Of a DNA stretch of 40,144 nucleotides, positions 1 through 6,114 are shown piece by piece (positions within the stretch are counted from its first letter, which is position 1; each line of letters opens with the position of its first letter). The notes under the pieces were generated by a model. The model was not told the origin of the DNA and ran no database searches. It was given only the letters and a program-made list of their open reading frames with translations. Source of the DNA: a virus; the IMG/VR virus record IMGVR_UViG_3300034072_002251, positions 1-40,144 of that record. One strand, given 5' to 3'. A program made the translations under genes and the position numbers.

Positions 1-38
1 TCAGCGGGTCGTAGGTTCGAGCCCTACATCACCCACCA
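1..38 (+). other. attL core: 3' end of a tRNA-Lys gene
   Basis: These bases contain a T-arm (GGTTCGAGCC core), the 3' strand of an acceptor stem and a terminal CCA. The same 38 bases recur at 39099-39136. At base 39 the two copies diverge. The rest of the intact tRNA gene must lie left of the window. The tRNA-Lys(CTT) assignment comes from the right copy, where the anticodon-loop sequence CTCTTAA precedes the shared part. The true core may extend a few bases left of base 1. Confidence 0.9.
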
Positions 39-291
39 AAAACCTCATGAAAATCAGTGATTTGCAGGTGGTCTTGCGACCATTTTGTGACCGTTTCGCG
101 GGTGTTTGTGATGTCGTGTGATCACAAATTGTCGCACGGTTTTTCGCGATCGCGTTCCTGCTCGTCACCATGCGATAGCCATCGCCGAATTCGACCAGGC
201 AGGAGTTCATCTTGCCGCGCGCCAGGACGGCGCAGGGCTGGCCTTTGCGGCCCTGCCTATCCCAGCGATAGATGTAAGGCAGCGCCCCCAT
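1..291 (-). CDS. Small hypothetical protein at the attL end (96 aa)
   Basis: Function is unknown. The first 52 or so residues (for example IYRWDRQGRKGQPC and SCLVEFGDGYRMVTSRNAI) look like a compact basic domain. I have the impression of similar small proteins beside integrases of rhizobial prophages, but could not check this. The last 11 residues and the TGA stop are encoded by the antisense strand of the tRNA 3' end within attL, so the tail is probably not functional sequence of its own. The gene is last in the leftward integrase operon; its ATG overlaps the stop of the 99-aa gene. Confidence 0.65.
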   Translation of the reverse strand: MGALPYIYRWDRQGRKGQPCAVLARGKMNSCLVEFGDGYRMVTSRNAIAKNRATICDHTTSQTPAKRSQNGRKTTCKSLIFMRFLVGDVGLEPTTR

Positions 292-590
292 CAGAAGTCC
301 CGGCGGTCGCGCGAGAAGGCGTCTTTCAGGTTCGGCATGATGTTGAACGGGCCGCCCCGCATCATCTGCGAGCGGAGCTCCCTCAGTGTTTCAAGCTCCA
401 TCCGGTGGATCACGACGGAATCGGACTTCAGGAAGGCTTGTCTGAGTTCCTCATAGGCCTGCTGCCGGCAGCGATCGGCGATGAACTCACGCATCACCGC
501 CATCACAATTGAAGCAAAAGCCGTCGCTTCTAAATGCTTCTGTTGGTCCTCGATGTACTGCTGGCTCGGGGTTGCTTTCTCGTCAGTCAT
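291..590 (-). CDS. Hypothetical protein (99 aa), integrase operon
   Basis: No family is recognised. The product is soluble and mostly helical in appearance, with charged repeats such as ELETLRELRSQMM near the C-terminus and no membrane segment. It overlaps the 3' end of the integrase gene by 8 bases and the start of the next leftward gene by one base, which indicates translational coupling within the leftward operon. A role in integration or excision is only suggested by position. Confidence 0.7.
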   Translation of the reverse strand: MTDEKATPSQQYIEDQQKHLEATAFASIVMAVMREFIADRCRQQAYEELRQAFLKSDSVVIHRMELETLRELRSQMMRGGPFNIMPNLKDAFSRDRRDF

Positions 591-1788
591 TCTCTTCCTC
601 CTTGCCCAGGCTTGGGCCTTCGTACCACTCGACGAGTTTGGCCATGGCGTTGTCGGCCATCTCGGCGTTGGTGGCGAGATAGTGTTTCAGGATCCCGGTG
701 GCGCTGGCGAAGGTGTGGCCGGTGATGGCGCAGATCTCGGGGATGGTGCAGCCGGCCATGGCGAGCCAGGTGACGGCCGTATCGCGCAGGTCCTGGTCGC
801 GCAGGCCTTTAAGGCTCGGCATGGTCTTCGCGGCCGCGCGCCTGACGTCGTCGAAAAGGTGGCGGTAGTAATCCTCCTTGAAGGGTTCCCAGCAACGCTC
901 GTTGAGGATCACGAAAGGCGAGATGATCTCGGCCGTCTTGCGGCGCTCGAGGGAGGCCTCGAGGCGGCGGCGCAGCTCGGGTGCCTCGGGCATCGAGACG
1001 ATGGCGCGGGTCTTCTCCTGGCGGAGCTTGATGCGGCCGCCGGCGCGGTTGAGGAGGGAGAGTACCAGGCGATCCTGCTGGCGCTGTCCGGACCAGACGG
1101 CAAGCGTGATCATGTCGCCGACCTCGGGCCGGCCGAGGCTATCGGCCATGCCGACGAAGTGGGCGACCTCCTCTTTGGTCGCAAACCGGACGCGGGGCGG
1201 CGGCGACTTCATCTTGAGCTTGTGGGCCGGGTTGATCAGCATCGAGGGCAGGCGGCCGCGATCCATGCCCCATTGCAGGCCGATTCCGAGAATGCGCAGC
1301 GAGCCATTGGCCGAATGAAGGCCGACCTTGATCCGCAGCTTGTCGTAAAGGCCGAGGCAGATCGGCTTGTCCAGCGCTTCCGCCGGCGAATGCCAGATGT
1401 CAGGAGCATGCGCCTCGACCGTTTCCAGGCGCTGGCGGTAGTAGCGCAGCGTGTTGGGGCGCAGATCCGCGATATCAGGGTTTTCTGTCGGGTTCAGCCA
1501 GTCGCGCATCAGGCCGGCGACGGACAGGATATTACGCGTGTGTGCCGGCCTCGCCGCTGCCACCTTCGGGCGGCCGCGACGCGGCTTTGCCCGGGCGCTG
1601 GCGAGCTCGCGGGCAAAGTCTGATGACCACAGGCGGGCCTGCGCTTCCGTCATCCATTCGCCATCAGGCGATTTCAGATCCCTGCCGTCATAGCCCATGG
1701 TGCGCAGGGTCGGAGACGGCGTGAAGCGCGGTCGCCCGCGCCTCCAGGTGATGTAAGGGATTTTGGGTTCGGTGGGTTTAGCCGGCAT
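583..1788 (-). CDS. int: Tyrosine-family phage integrase
   Basis: Site-specific recombinase (401 aa) that would join phage attP to the host tRNA-Lys attB and, with a directionality factor, excise the prophage. The N-terminal 1-80 region is basic (WRRGRPRF, RRGRPK) and fits arm-site DNA binding. Residues 85-190 form a core-binding domain and 200-401 the catalytic domain: Arg236 (WSGQR), a Lys near 259, Arg335 (DLRD), His358 (ITGHT) and nucleophile Tyr370 (LKHYLA). The first His of the HxxR box is Gln332. The ATG at 1788 was preferred over upstream starts because GGAGG precedes it and longer forms would run through the ASCH gene. It lies next to attL, as usual. Confidence 0.95.
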   Translation of the reverse strand: MPAKPTEPKIPYITWRRGRPRFTPSPTLRTMGYDGRDLKSPDGEWMTEAQARLWSSDFARELASARAKPRRGRPKVAAARPAHTRNILSVAGLMRDWLNPTENPDIADLRPNTLRYYRQRLETVEAHAPDIWHSPAEALDKPICLGLYDKLRIKVGLHSANGSLRILGIGLQWGMDRGRLPSMLINPAHKLKMKSPPPRVRFATKEEVAHFVGMADSLGRPEVGDMITLAVWSGQRQQDRLVLSLLNRAGGRIKLRQEKTRAIVSMPEAPELRRRLEASLERRKTAEIISPFVILNERCWEPFKEDYYRHLFDDVRRAAAKTMPSLKGLRDQDLRDTAVTWLAMAGCTIPEICAITGHTFASATGILKHYLATNAEMADNAMAKLVEWYEGPSLGKEEEND

Positions 1789-2257
1789 AGACGCCTCCCA
1801 TTTTTTTTCGCCAGTCGAAGAAACCCAGCGCGCCTGGGCATTGTATGAATTCGATCGGCTGCTGGTTCGCGAGCACAAAGCCAAACTTGCCCACGAACCA
1901 CTCGCTGTCGCTGCGATCGACACAATCGACCACCTCGGCAATCCCTACGATGCCGCCGCGTTTATTATGCCACGCCGGCGCGCTCCAAGTGTCGAACATC
2001 CTATTGCTGCTGATTAGGCGCTGACCGGTGTCAATGGTGATGTTCCGACCGGTCACTGGATGGTGCGCACCGTCGCTGTAGGTCAGACACATGGCGCAAT
2101 CCTCGTCGAGTTTTTTGCCGGCATGGATTGCAACAGGGCCACGAAACTTTGTGGCCCAATCACGGTTCTCGATATCCTTGTGCCTGTTGACGATCAGCCA
2201 GGCCCAAGGCTGCATGACGGAGATTGCCATAGCTGGCACGTCCGGACGAAAAGTCAT
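1778..2257 (-). CDS. ASCH-domain protein
   Basis: A 159-aa protein with an N-terminal ASCH-type signature: ISVMQPWAWLIVNRHKDIENRDW (residues about 12-34) followed by FRGPVAIHAGKKLD. ASCH is a PUA-like beta-barrel fold, known or predicted to bind RNA or modified nucleotides and frequent in phages; a specific substrate is not evident. The C-terminal half carries GGIVGIAEVVDCV and GFVLANQQPIEF, both typical of the fold. The ATG at 2257 overlaps the Xre stop (ATGA) and has GGAGG upstream. Its 3' end overlaps the integrase start by 11 bases, so it is translated from the same message as the integrase. Confidence 0.85.
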   Translation of the reverse strand: MTFRPDVPAMAISVMQPWAWLIVNRHKDIENRDWATKFRGPVAIHAGKKLDEDCAMCLTYSDGAHHPVTGRNITIDTGQRLISSNRMFDTWSAPAWHNKRGGIVGIAEVVDCVDRSDSEWFVGKFGFVLANQQPIEFIQCPGALGFFDWRKKMGGVYAG

Positions 2258-2703
2258 GCCACGCCTCCGACGGCAACCGTGCGCATGTCGATGTCCATGG
2301 GGATGACGGCGGCGCCTGTTACCGGCGGGGGATTGCCCATGCTTTCGACCAGGCGCAGCAGATAGGCGCGCTGGCGCTCGTCGGGTATGGCATCGAAGGC
2401 GACGGCGCAACGCAGCGCCTGGCGGCTCATCTGGGGCAGGGAGAGGCTTTCGATGGTTTCTGCAATGGTGTTGCCGAAAATGTCGTCGAGGCTGCAGGCG
2501 AGCGTCTGTGCGATCAAGGCGAGCTTGGATGCCGAGACGCGGTTCGTGCCCCTTTCGTATTTTTGCACCTGCTGGAAGGTGATGCCGAGTGCCTCGCCCA
2601 GCGTCGTCTGGCTCATGCGGCGGAGCTCGCGGATGCGGCGGATGTTGGCGCCGACTGTGGCATCGGTCTGGTCGGGGCGCTTCGGCTTCAAGGTCTGTGT
2701 CAT
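2254..2703 (-). CDS. Xre-family transcriptional regulator (149 aa)
   Basis: DNA-binding regulator with an HTH_3/Xre domain at about residues 16-72 (VGANIRRIRELRRMSQTTLG, then FQQVQKYERGTNRVSASKLA). The C-terminal 75 residues are a helical tail seen in many rhizobial chromosomal Xre proteins. The start at 2703 follows an AAGGAAG ribosome-binding site and drops a basic upstream extension. It is the first gene of the distal leftward set (xre-ASCH-int) and begins only about 20 bases beyond the poly-T of an intrinsic terminator. It could control that set, or act on host genes; it is not the obvious lysogeny repressor, which is the 4366-4977 gene. Confidence 0.88.
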   Translation of the reverse strand: MTQTLKPKRPDQTDATVGANIRRIRELRRMSQTTLGEALGITFQQVQKYERGTNRVSASKLALIAQTLACSLDDIFGNTIAETIESLSLPQMSRQALRCAVAFDAIPDERQRAYLLRLVESMGNPPPVTGAAVIPMDIDMRTVAVGGVA

Positions 2704-2724
2704 GGTCGCTTCCTTTCGCTGGAC

Positions 2725-2768
2725 AAAAAAAGCCCGGCGGCGGAAACGCGAGACTGTCGCCGCCGGGC
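2725..2768 (-). terminator. Strong intrinsic terminator in the leftward operon
   Basis: Read on the minus strand, a perfect 11-bp GC-rich stem (GCCCGGCGGCG at 2732-2742 pairing with CGCCGCCGGGC at 2758-2768) with a 15-nt loop is followed directly by seven T. It lies between the 94-aa gene (ends 2961) and the Xre gene (starts 2703), so it separates the proximal leftward genes from xre-ASCH-int. Confidence 0.9.
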
Positions 2769-2897
2769 AGGTGTTGCGCCAGGCTTGGGGCATGGCGCGG
2801 GAGGTTCTTGGTATGGGGGGTGTCAGAAGCCGGTTCGGCACCATCGGGAGGCTGTTTGACGCCGGGCCCGATCCCGTCCCTTCCTACTTCTGACGAC

Positions 2898-2927
2898 CAG
2901 GACCCTGATTGAATGGGGAGGGTCCTG
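2898..2927. other. Inverted repeat in the 258-bp gap after the 94-aa gene
   Basis: CAGGACCCT (2898-2906) and AGGGTCCTG (2919-2927) form a perfect 9-bp stem with a 12-nt loop. No T-run follows on either strand. It may be an RNA hairpin stabilising the end of the leftward message. The rest of 2769-2960 shows no convincing gene. Confidence 0.5.
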
Positions 2928-2960
2928 ATGTGGATCTTGGTAGATCAGAAGCCGGGCCGG

Positions 2961-3245
2961 TTACTGGGGCCGGCCGCGATAGCCGCCGGCGACGGCCGCA
3001 GAGCGGGTCAGCACGGCCGCACCGCCCGGCAGGGCGATCACTTCATTCTCATGCAGGATCCAGGCGGCCTCGGCGACAATGCAGGCATTGGCCAGTGTGG
3101 CGCGCTCGATGTGGCGCTCGATCGAGCCGAGATAGGCCTCGGATGCGTCGGCATAGGATTTCAGGTCGTCGAGCAGGCGACGCTGCATGTCGCCCAATTG
3201 CTCGCCGAGCTGCTCAAGCTCGCGGATCAGATCGCGGGTGCTCAT
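2961..3245 (-). CDS. Hypothetical protein (94 aa), helical
   Basis: No family is recognised. Residues 1-60 are strongly helical and charged (DLIRELEQLGEQLGDMQRRLL), probably a short coiled coil, followed by a segment rich in Ala and Gly. No signal peptide or membrane span is evident. Its ATG overlaps the stop of the upstream 87-aa gene (ATGA), which supports co-translation. It is the last gene before the intrinsic terminator. Confidence 0.75.
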   Translation of the reverse strand: MSTRDLIRELEQLGEQLGDMQRRLLDDLKSYADASEAYLGSIERHIERATLANACIVAEAAWILHENEVIALPGGAAVLTRSAAVAGGYRGRPQ

Positions 3246-3505
3246 GATGGCTGGCCTTTCAGCTTGTCCAGGGCCAGCTTGCCGGCCTGGGTGATGGTGA
3301 GAGAGCGCGGGCCGCGCGACAGCAGGCCATGCTTGGCCAGCGTCTCGATCGTGGTCGCGGGAAAGCGCTTGTTGCCGACGGCCCAGCCGGTTCGGGTGGG
3401 CTTCTGGAACTTGTAAAAGTCGATCGAGACCAGGGCGTCCTGCTGCTGGCGGGTGAGCGCCTTGCGCGGATTGGTGAGGACGGGGTTTTCGGAGAGGCTA
3501 GTCAT
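3242..3505 (-). CDS. Hypothetical winged-helix-like protein (87 aa)
   Basis: No named family is assigned. The C-terminal half (ATTIETLAKHGLLSRGPRSLTITQAGKLALDKL) resembles a winged-helix DNA-binding segment with a 'helix, GLL, wing, T-x-x-G' pattern. This is an inference from pattern only. The ATG at 3505 is chosen because GAGGGG lies upstream and an ATG six codons earlier has no better site. It overlaps the upstream gene by 8 bases and the downstream gene by 4. Confidence 0.75.
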   Translation of the reverse strand: MTSLSENPVLTNPRKALTRQQQDALVSIDFYKFQKPTRTGWAVGNKRFPATTIETLAKHGLLSRGPRSLTITQAGKLALDKLKGQPS

Positions 3506-3728
3506 AGCTGCGCCCCTCCTCAAGGGAGTAGTCCAAGGCTTCTCGCAGAGCGCCTAGCTCTTGATCCATGATGCGAGTGGCTTCTGTGTTCACGGCCTCG
3601 TCGACGTCTGTGTAGACGTAGGCGATCTCCTGCAGCAGCAGCTTGATCTCATTGATGCGGCGAACGCAGAACGAGTGCATGCGCTTCGGCGTGACTTTCC
3701 CGGTCGGTCGGCGCGATCCCTTCCTCAT
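3498..3728 (-). CDS. Hypothetical protein (76 aa)
   Basis: A small protein with a basic N-terminus (MRKGSRRPTGKVTPKRMH) and a long acidic, helical remainder (INEIKLLLQEIAYVYTDVDEAV). No family is recognised. The start at 3728 overlaps the stop of the excisionase-like gene, and the stop overlaps the next start. The tight overlaps place it in the leftward operon controlled by the operator cluster at 4033-4150. Confidence 0.7.
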   Translation of the reverse strand: MRKGSRRPTGKVTPKRMHSFCVRRINEIKLLLQEIAYVYTDVDEAVNTEATRIMDQELGALREALDYSLEEGRSYD

Positions 3729-4018
3729 GCCCGCGCTCCTTCGCTCGCATAGGCGAGGCGCAGCGCGTGGCGGGTGGCGACGATATCCTCGGGGATCTCG
3801 ACAGGGTCGATGCGGCGCGGGGCGGCCTTGTGATAGGCGGCGAGCCAGCCTTCGACGGCGGGGCGCGACCAGCGGAACTGCCGGCGCGAGGAGGGCAGGC
3901 GGCATGGCATGCCGTGGTTGGCGACGAGGTCCGGAACGATACGCAGAAAATAATCCGGAGCATAGTTCAAGGCAGAGGCGATTTCCTCGGCCGTCACTGT
4001 CTGTTCCATGAGGGTCAT
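3725..4018 (-). CDS. Excisionase-like winged-helix protein (97 aa)
   Basis: Residues 7-62 (TAEEIASALNYAPDYFLRIV, then RLPSSRRQFRWSRPAVEGWL) follow the pattern of MerR/excisionase-type winged helices: recognition helix, a short wing with basic residues, then an aromatic helix. By position, first in the leftward operon that ends in int, it is a candidate recombination directionality factor, but it could also be a regulator or terminase-like DNA-binding protein. The ATG at 4018 has GGGAG upstream. The TTTGCA operator cluster lies just 5' of it. Confidence 0.75.
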   Translation of the reverse strand: MTLMEQTVTAEEIASALNYAPDYFLRIVPDLVANHGMPCRLPSSRRQFRWSRPAVEGWLAAYHKAAPRRIDPVEIPEDIVATRHALRLAYASEGARA

Positions 4019-4032
4019 GGCAGGGCTCCCGT

Positions 4033-4150
4033 AAGTTGCAAATCCTTGCAATTCGGAAGATGCACATTTTGCATGTGAAAAGCAAACACAAATTTGCATG
4101 GGATGCAAACTACCCTAAATTTAGGGGTGTTTGCAATTCGGATGCAAATT
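4033..4150. promoter_or_regulatory. Leftward operator cluster (OL-like), TTTGCA/TGCAAA boxes
   Basis: Six TTTGCA or TGCAAA boxes lie at about 4037, 4068, 4093, 4104, 4130 and 4143, plus a TTGCAA at 4046. Two pairs are inverted repeats: TTTGCATGGGATGCAAA (4093-4109, perfect 7-bp arms) and TTTGCA(N7)TGCAAA (4130-4148). TTGCAATTCGGA occurs twice (4046 and 4131). A 14-bp palindrome CCCTAAATTTAGGG sits at 4113-4126. The cluster lies upstream of the leftward operon and shares its box with the repressor/Cro intergenic region, so it most likely binds the same regulator. The promoter hexamers themselves are not clear. Confidence 0.75.
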
Positions 4151-4193
4151 GAGTGGCGCCTTCTGTTCGAGAGGGCTTTCCTGGCGCCCTCCT

Positions 4194-4359
4194 TGCACGC
4201 GGGCAGAATTCAGTGTGATGGCCGGCGCTGCACGCGGGCAGAATTCAGTGCGATGGCCGGCGTCTGCACGCGGGCAAAATTCAGTGCGCAGCGCAGTTTT
4301 GCCCGCGTGCAAAGTTCAATGCGACGAGGCGCGTCTGCACGCGGGCAGAATTCAGTGCG
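4194..4359. repeat. Five tandem 24-bp repeats at 35-36 bp spacing
   Basis: Copies start at 4194, 4229, 4265, 4300 and 4336. Each has the form TGCAC(N14)GTGCG with CGCGGGCAGAATTCA inside. Copies 1, 2 and 5 are nearly identical, copy 3 has one change (AAAATTC), and copy 4 is degenerate (19 of 24 matching). The outer arms GCAC and GTGC make each unit an imperfect palindrome. The array occupies the non-coding gap between the repressor stop and the OL-like cluster. Iterons of a replication origin and a bank of protein-binding sites are both possible. The rest of 4151-4193 shows nothing recognisable. Confidence 0.85.
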
Positions 4360-4365
4360 GGGAGA

Positions 4366-4977
4366 TTAGTGGCGGATGTGGCAACCGCCGACGATGACGC
4401 CCATGATGACGACATTCTCGTTGTCGACGATCTCCGGATTGGCCGGCTCGTCATTGGCATAAGCCGACAGGAGATAGGGGGTGCGCCAGACGCGGAACAG
4501 TGTTTCGGCCGTGCCGCGTCGGAAATCATACTTCTGGGCGCAGACGGCGTCGCCGTTTCTGGGGATGGCGTCGCGATCGACGGCAACCACCATGCCGGCG
4601 GGATAACCCATGGCTGCGAGGGCCGAGGTTTTCAGGCGCCAGAGATCTATGCTGTTCGACTTCGCCGCGATGGAGACGAGCGCTTGCTCCAGCGGGTTGC
4701 CGCTTTCGATGTCGATCCGATAGAGGGTCGCCTCATCTTCCGAGAAGGCCTGGATCTTCGGTAGGACGCGGGCTTCATAGGCCGGAACGCGGGTGGCGTC
4801 CTCGATCTTCTTCACCGTGCGGGCCGTCAGCGTGTGGCCCATCTCGTCATTGTTGCGAAAGCGCGTGAGCGTCGACGGCGTCAGTCCCGCAATCCGGGCG
4901 ATCTCTGTGAGCGACAGGTTGGAAGACGACGCAATGTGATCCAGCCAGGCCAGCTGCTGTTCGCGCAGATTTGTCAT
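4366..4977 (-). CDS. Lysogeny repressor: HTH plus degenerate S24-type domain
   Basis: Probable CI-type repressor (203 aa). The N-terminal helix-turn-helix is at about 18-45 (SLTEIARIAGLTPSTLTRF). The C-terminal 105-203 region has the S24/LexA-like fold pattern (GMVVAVDRDAIPRNGDAVCA, then NENVVIMGVIVG). The usual Ser-Met nucleophile position reads Ala-Met (122-123), and the 'T-x-K-R' lysine site reads TLFRVW, so autocleavage looks lost. The start was placed at MTNLREQQLAW; upstream ATG or TTG codons (to 5013) and a leaderless message remain possible because no good ribosome-binding site is seen. It is divergent from the Cro-like gene and lies between two clusters of TTTGCA operators. Confidence 0.88.
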   Translation of the reverse strand: MTNLREQQLAWLDHIASSSNLSLTEIARIAGLTPSTLTRFRNNDEMGHTLTARTVKKIEDATRVPAYEARVLPKIQAFSEDEATLYRIDIESGNPLEQALVSIAAKSNSIDLWRLKTSALAAMGYPAGMVVAVDRDAIPRNGDAVCAQKYDFRRGTAETLFRVWRTPYLLSAYANDEPANPEIVDNENVVIMGVIVGGCHIRH

Positions 4978-5096
4978 GCGCATACTGTACGCAGCGTGGA
5001 GGCCCATGTTCAAAACTCAATACAGCTATTGACAATGCAAACCAAATCACACCTTCATTTGCAAAATCAAGACATATTTGCAAATCAGGTGACGAA
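4978..5096. promoter_or_regulatory. Repressor/Cro-like divergent promoter and operators (OR-like)
   Basis: The divergent gap holds TGCAAA at 5036-5041, TTTGCAAA at 5058-5065 and TTTGCAAA at 5077-5084; the last is the centre of the palindrome ATTTGCAAAT. A TTGACA at 5029-5034 is a plausible -35 for the rightward promoter, with a weak -10 near 5053. The operators would lie over and just downstream of this promoter, fitting repression by the 4366-4977 product and by the Cro-like protein. The same box occurs at 4033-4150. Confidence 0.75.
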
Positions 5097-5342
5097 ATGC
5101 AGCGCTTTGAGGACATTGACGCACGTCGTGCGCGTCTCGGCATAACTCAGCGGGATCTCTGCAGGGCCGCCGACGTCAACGCATCCACCTATAGCCGCTG
5201 CAAGGAAGATGGCTACCAGCCGACACAACGGATTCTGCGCAAGCTTTCGAAGGCACTCGACAAGTTGATGCTGGCAAAGCGCGACGAGGTGAAAGCGCTG
5301 TCGCGCGAGCTCGACGCCCTGGCCGGAGAGGCTGCCGAATGA
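5097..5342 (+). CDS. Cro-like HTH protein (81 aa)
   Basis: First gene of the rightward early operon. Residues 5-50 (IDARRARLGITQRDLCRAAD, then NASTYSRCKEDGYQPTQRIL) are a helix-turn-helix of Xre/Cro type; the C-terminus is a charged helix. Position opposite the repressor suggests it shuts off repressor synthesis or tunes early transcription. The ATG at 5097 has AGGTGA close upstream; a longer reading from 4971 would run through the operators and start inside the repressor gene, so it was rejected. The stop overlaps the next start (ATGA). Confidence 0.85.
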   Translation: MQRFEDIDARRARLGITQRDLCRAADVNASTYSRCKEDGYQPTQRILRKLSKALDKLMLAKRDEVKALSRELDALAGEAAE

Positions 5343-5611
5343 GCGAGCAGACGATCCTCATGATGACCGGCGTATTGCCCGAATTCCCAGAGCTCCGCCG
5401 CCAGCACTTCGAATGGATGATCGAGGATCTGAACCGCGAGGCCGGCCGCATGGGCTGGGAGGGCGCGGACTTCATCAAATACGGCCTGGCCGGTGGATGG
5501 GCGTTGATGGAGGTCAAGCGCGGCAGTCGCTCGCTCACGATGGAACGGCTGACAGCATTTCGAGACGAAGAGCGGCGACGCCGCGAAGAGGAAGAAAGGC
5601 AGGTGGCGTGA
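5339..5611 (+). CDS. Hypothetical protein (90 aa), early operon
   Basis: No family is recognised. A central segment rich in aromatic and glycine residues (MGWEGADFIKYGLAGGWALM) is followed by a very charged tail (RDEERRRREEEERQ) likely to be a single helix. No membrane segment. The start overlaps the Cro-like stop and the stop overlaps the next start, so it belongs to the early rightward operon. Confidence 0.75.
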   Translation: MSEQTILMMTGVLPEFPELRRQHFEWMIEDLNREAGRMGWEGADFIKYGLAGGWALMEVKRGSRSLTMERLTAFRDEERRRREEEERQVA

Positions 5612-6114
5612 TGCGGCCCAAGATTAGCGACGTCGAGTTGGCGCAATGGGCCGAGCAGCGCGCGGATGACGCCGGGCACCTGGCGCGCGAGTTGATCCTG
5701 TATCGCCAAGCGGGCACCCCACCGCCCTCAACGCATGTGCTGCCTATCGAGCTTAACGGCGTGTCCGCCGCTCTCGATAACGGCAAGGGCCTCTGGCGCA
5801 CCTGCACCGGTTGCCATGAAAGTAACGAAGGCTTCCCGACCGGACCATACAGCACGGTCATGAAGTGCCACCTTGGCGGCGGTTGCTTCGAGTGCGGGGG
5901 CATCGGCGCGATCTGGGACACGACCGACTATGAAGACATGGGAAACGCGCTCGCAGAGCAGGCCATCGCGGAAGCCAAGCAGCCGGATCACCGGCATGAT
6001 TTCGTTCCCCACAAGAAATACCCGTGGTTCTGCGCCTGCTGCGGATATGCGCCTCATGAGCCCCTGAAACACTTCCAGCCGACTGCCACCACGGAGGGCA
6101 AGGACAATGCGTGA
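5611..6114 (+). CDS. Probable zinc-binding protein (167 aa)
   Basis: Unknown function. Cysteine pairs suggest zinc sites: C65-x2-C68, C86 with C92-x2-C95 (the CFECGG part resembles a zinc ribbon), and a C-terminal C141-A-C143-C144 knuckle next to a His-rich stretch (DHRHDFVPH). These are visible in the sequence; metal binding is inferred. The ATG at 5611 overlaps the previous stop (TGATG). It lies just before the exonuclease gene, overlapping it by 8 bases. Confidence 0.75.
   Translation: MRPKISDVELAQWAEQRADDAGHLARELILYRQAGTPPPSTHVLPIELNGVSAALDNGKGLWRTCTGCHESNEGFPTGPYSTVMKCHLGGGCFECGGIGAIWDTTDYEDMGNALAEQAIAEAKQPDHRHDFVPHKKYPWFCACCGYAPHEPLKHFQPTATTEGKDNA

Noticed and set aside
481-1623. Long open frame (380 aa) on the plus strand, opposite the integrase
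   Set aside because: It is antisense to a clear tyrosine recombinase with all but one catalytic residue; the opposite frame is open because of the G/C bias of the real gene.
4194-4359. CRISPR array
   Set aside because: Gaps between repeats are only about 11-12 bases and partly similar, one copy is degenerate, and no cas genes are present.
4094-4397. Frames encoding short peptide repeats (such as GQNSVR) over the 35-bp repeat array
   Set aside because: They arise in several frames from the DNA repeats themselves, with no ribosome-binding site and no coding bias.
4971-5096. Longer N-terminus for the Cro-like protein
   Set aside because: It would start inside the repressor gene and translate through the operators; the ATG at 5097 has its own ribosome-binding site.
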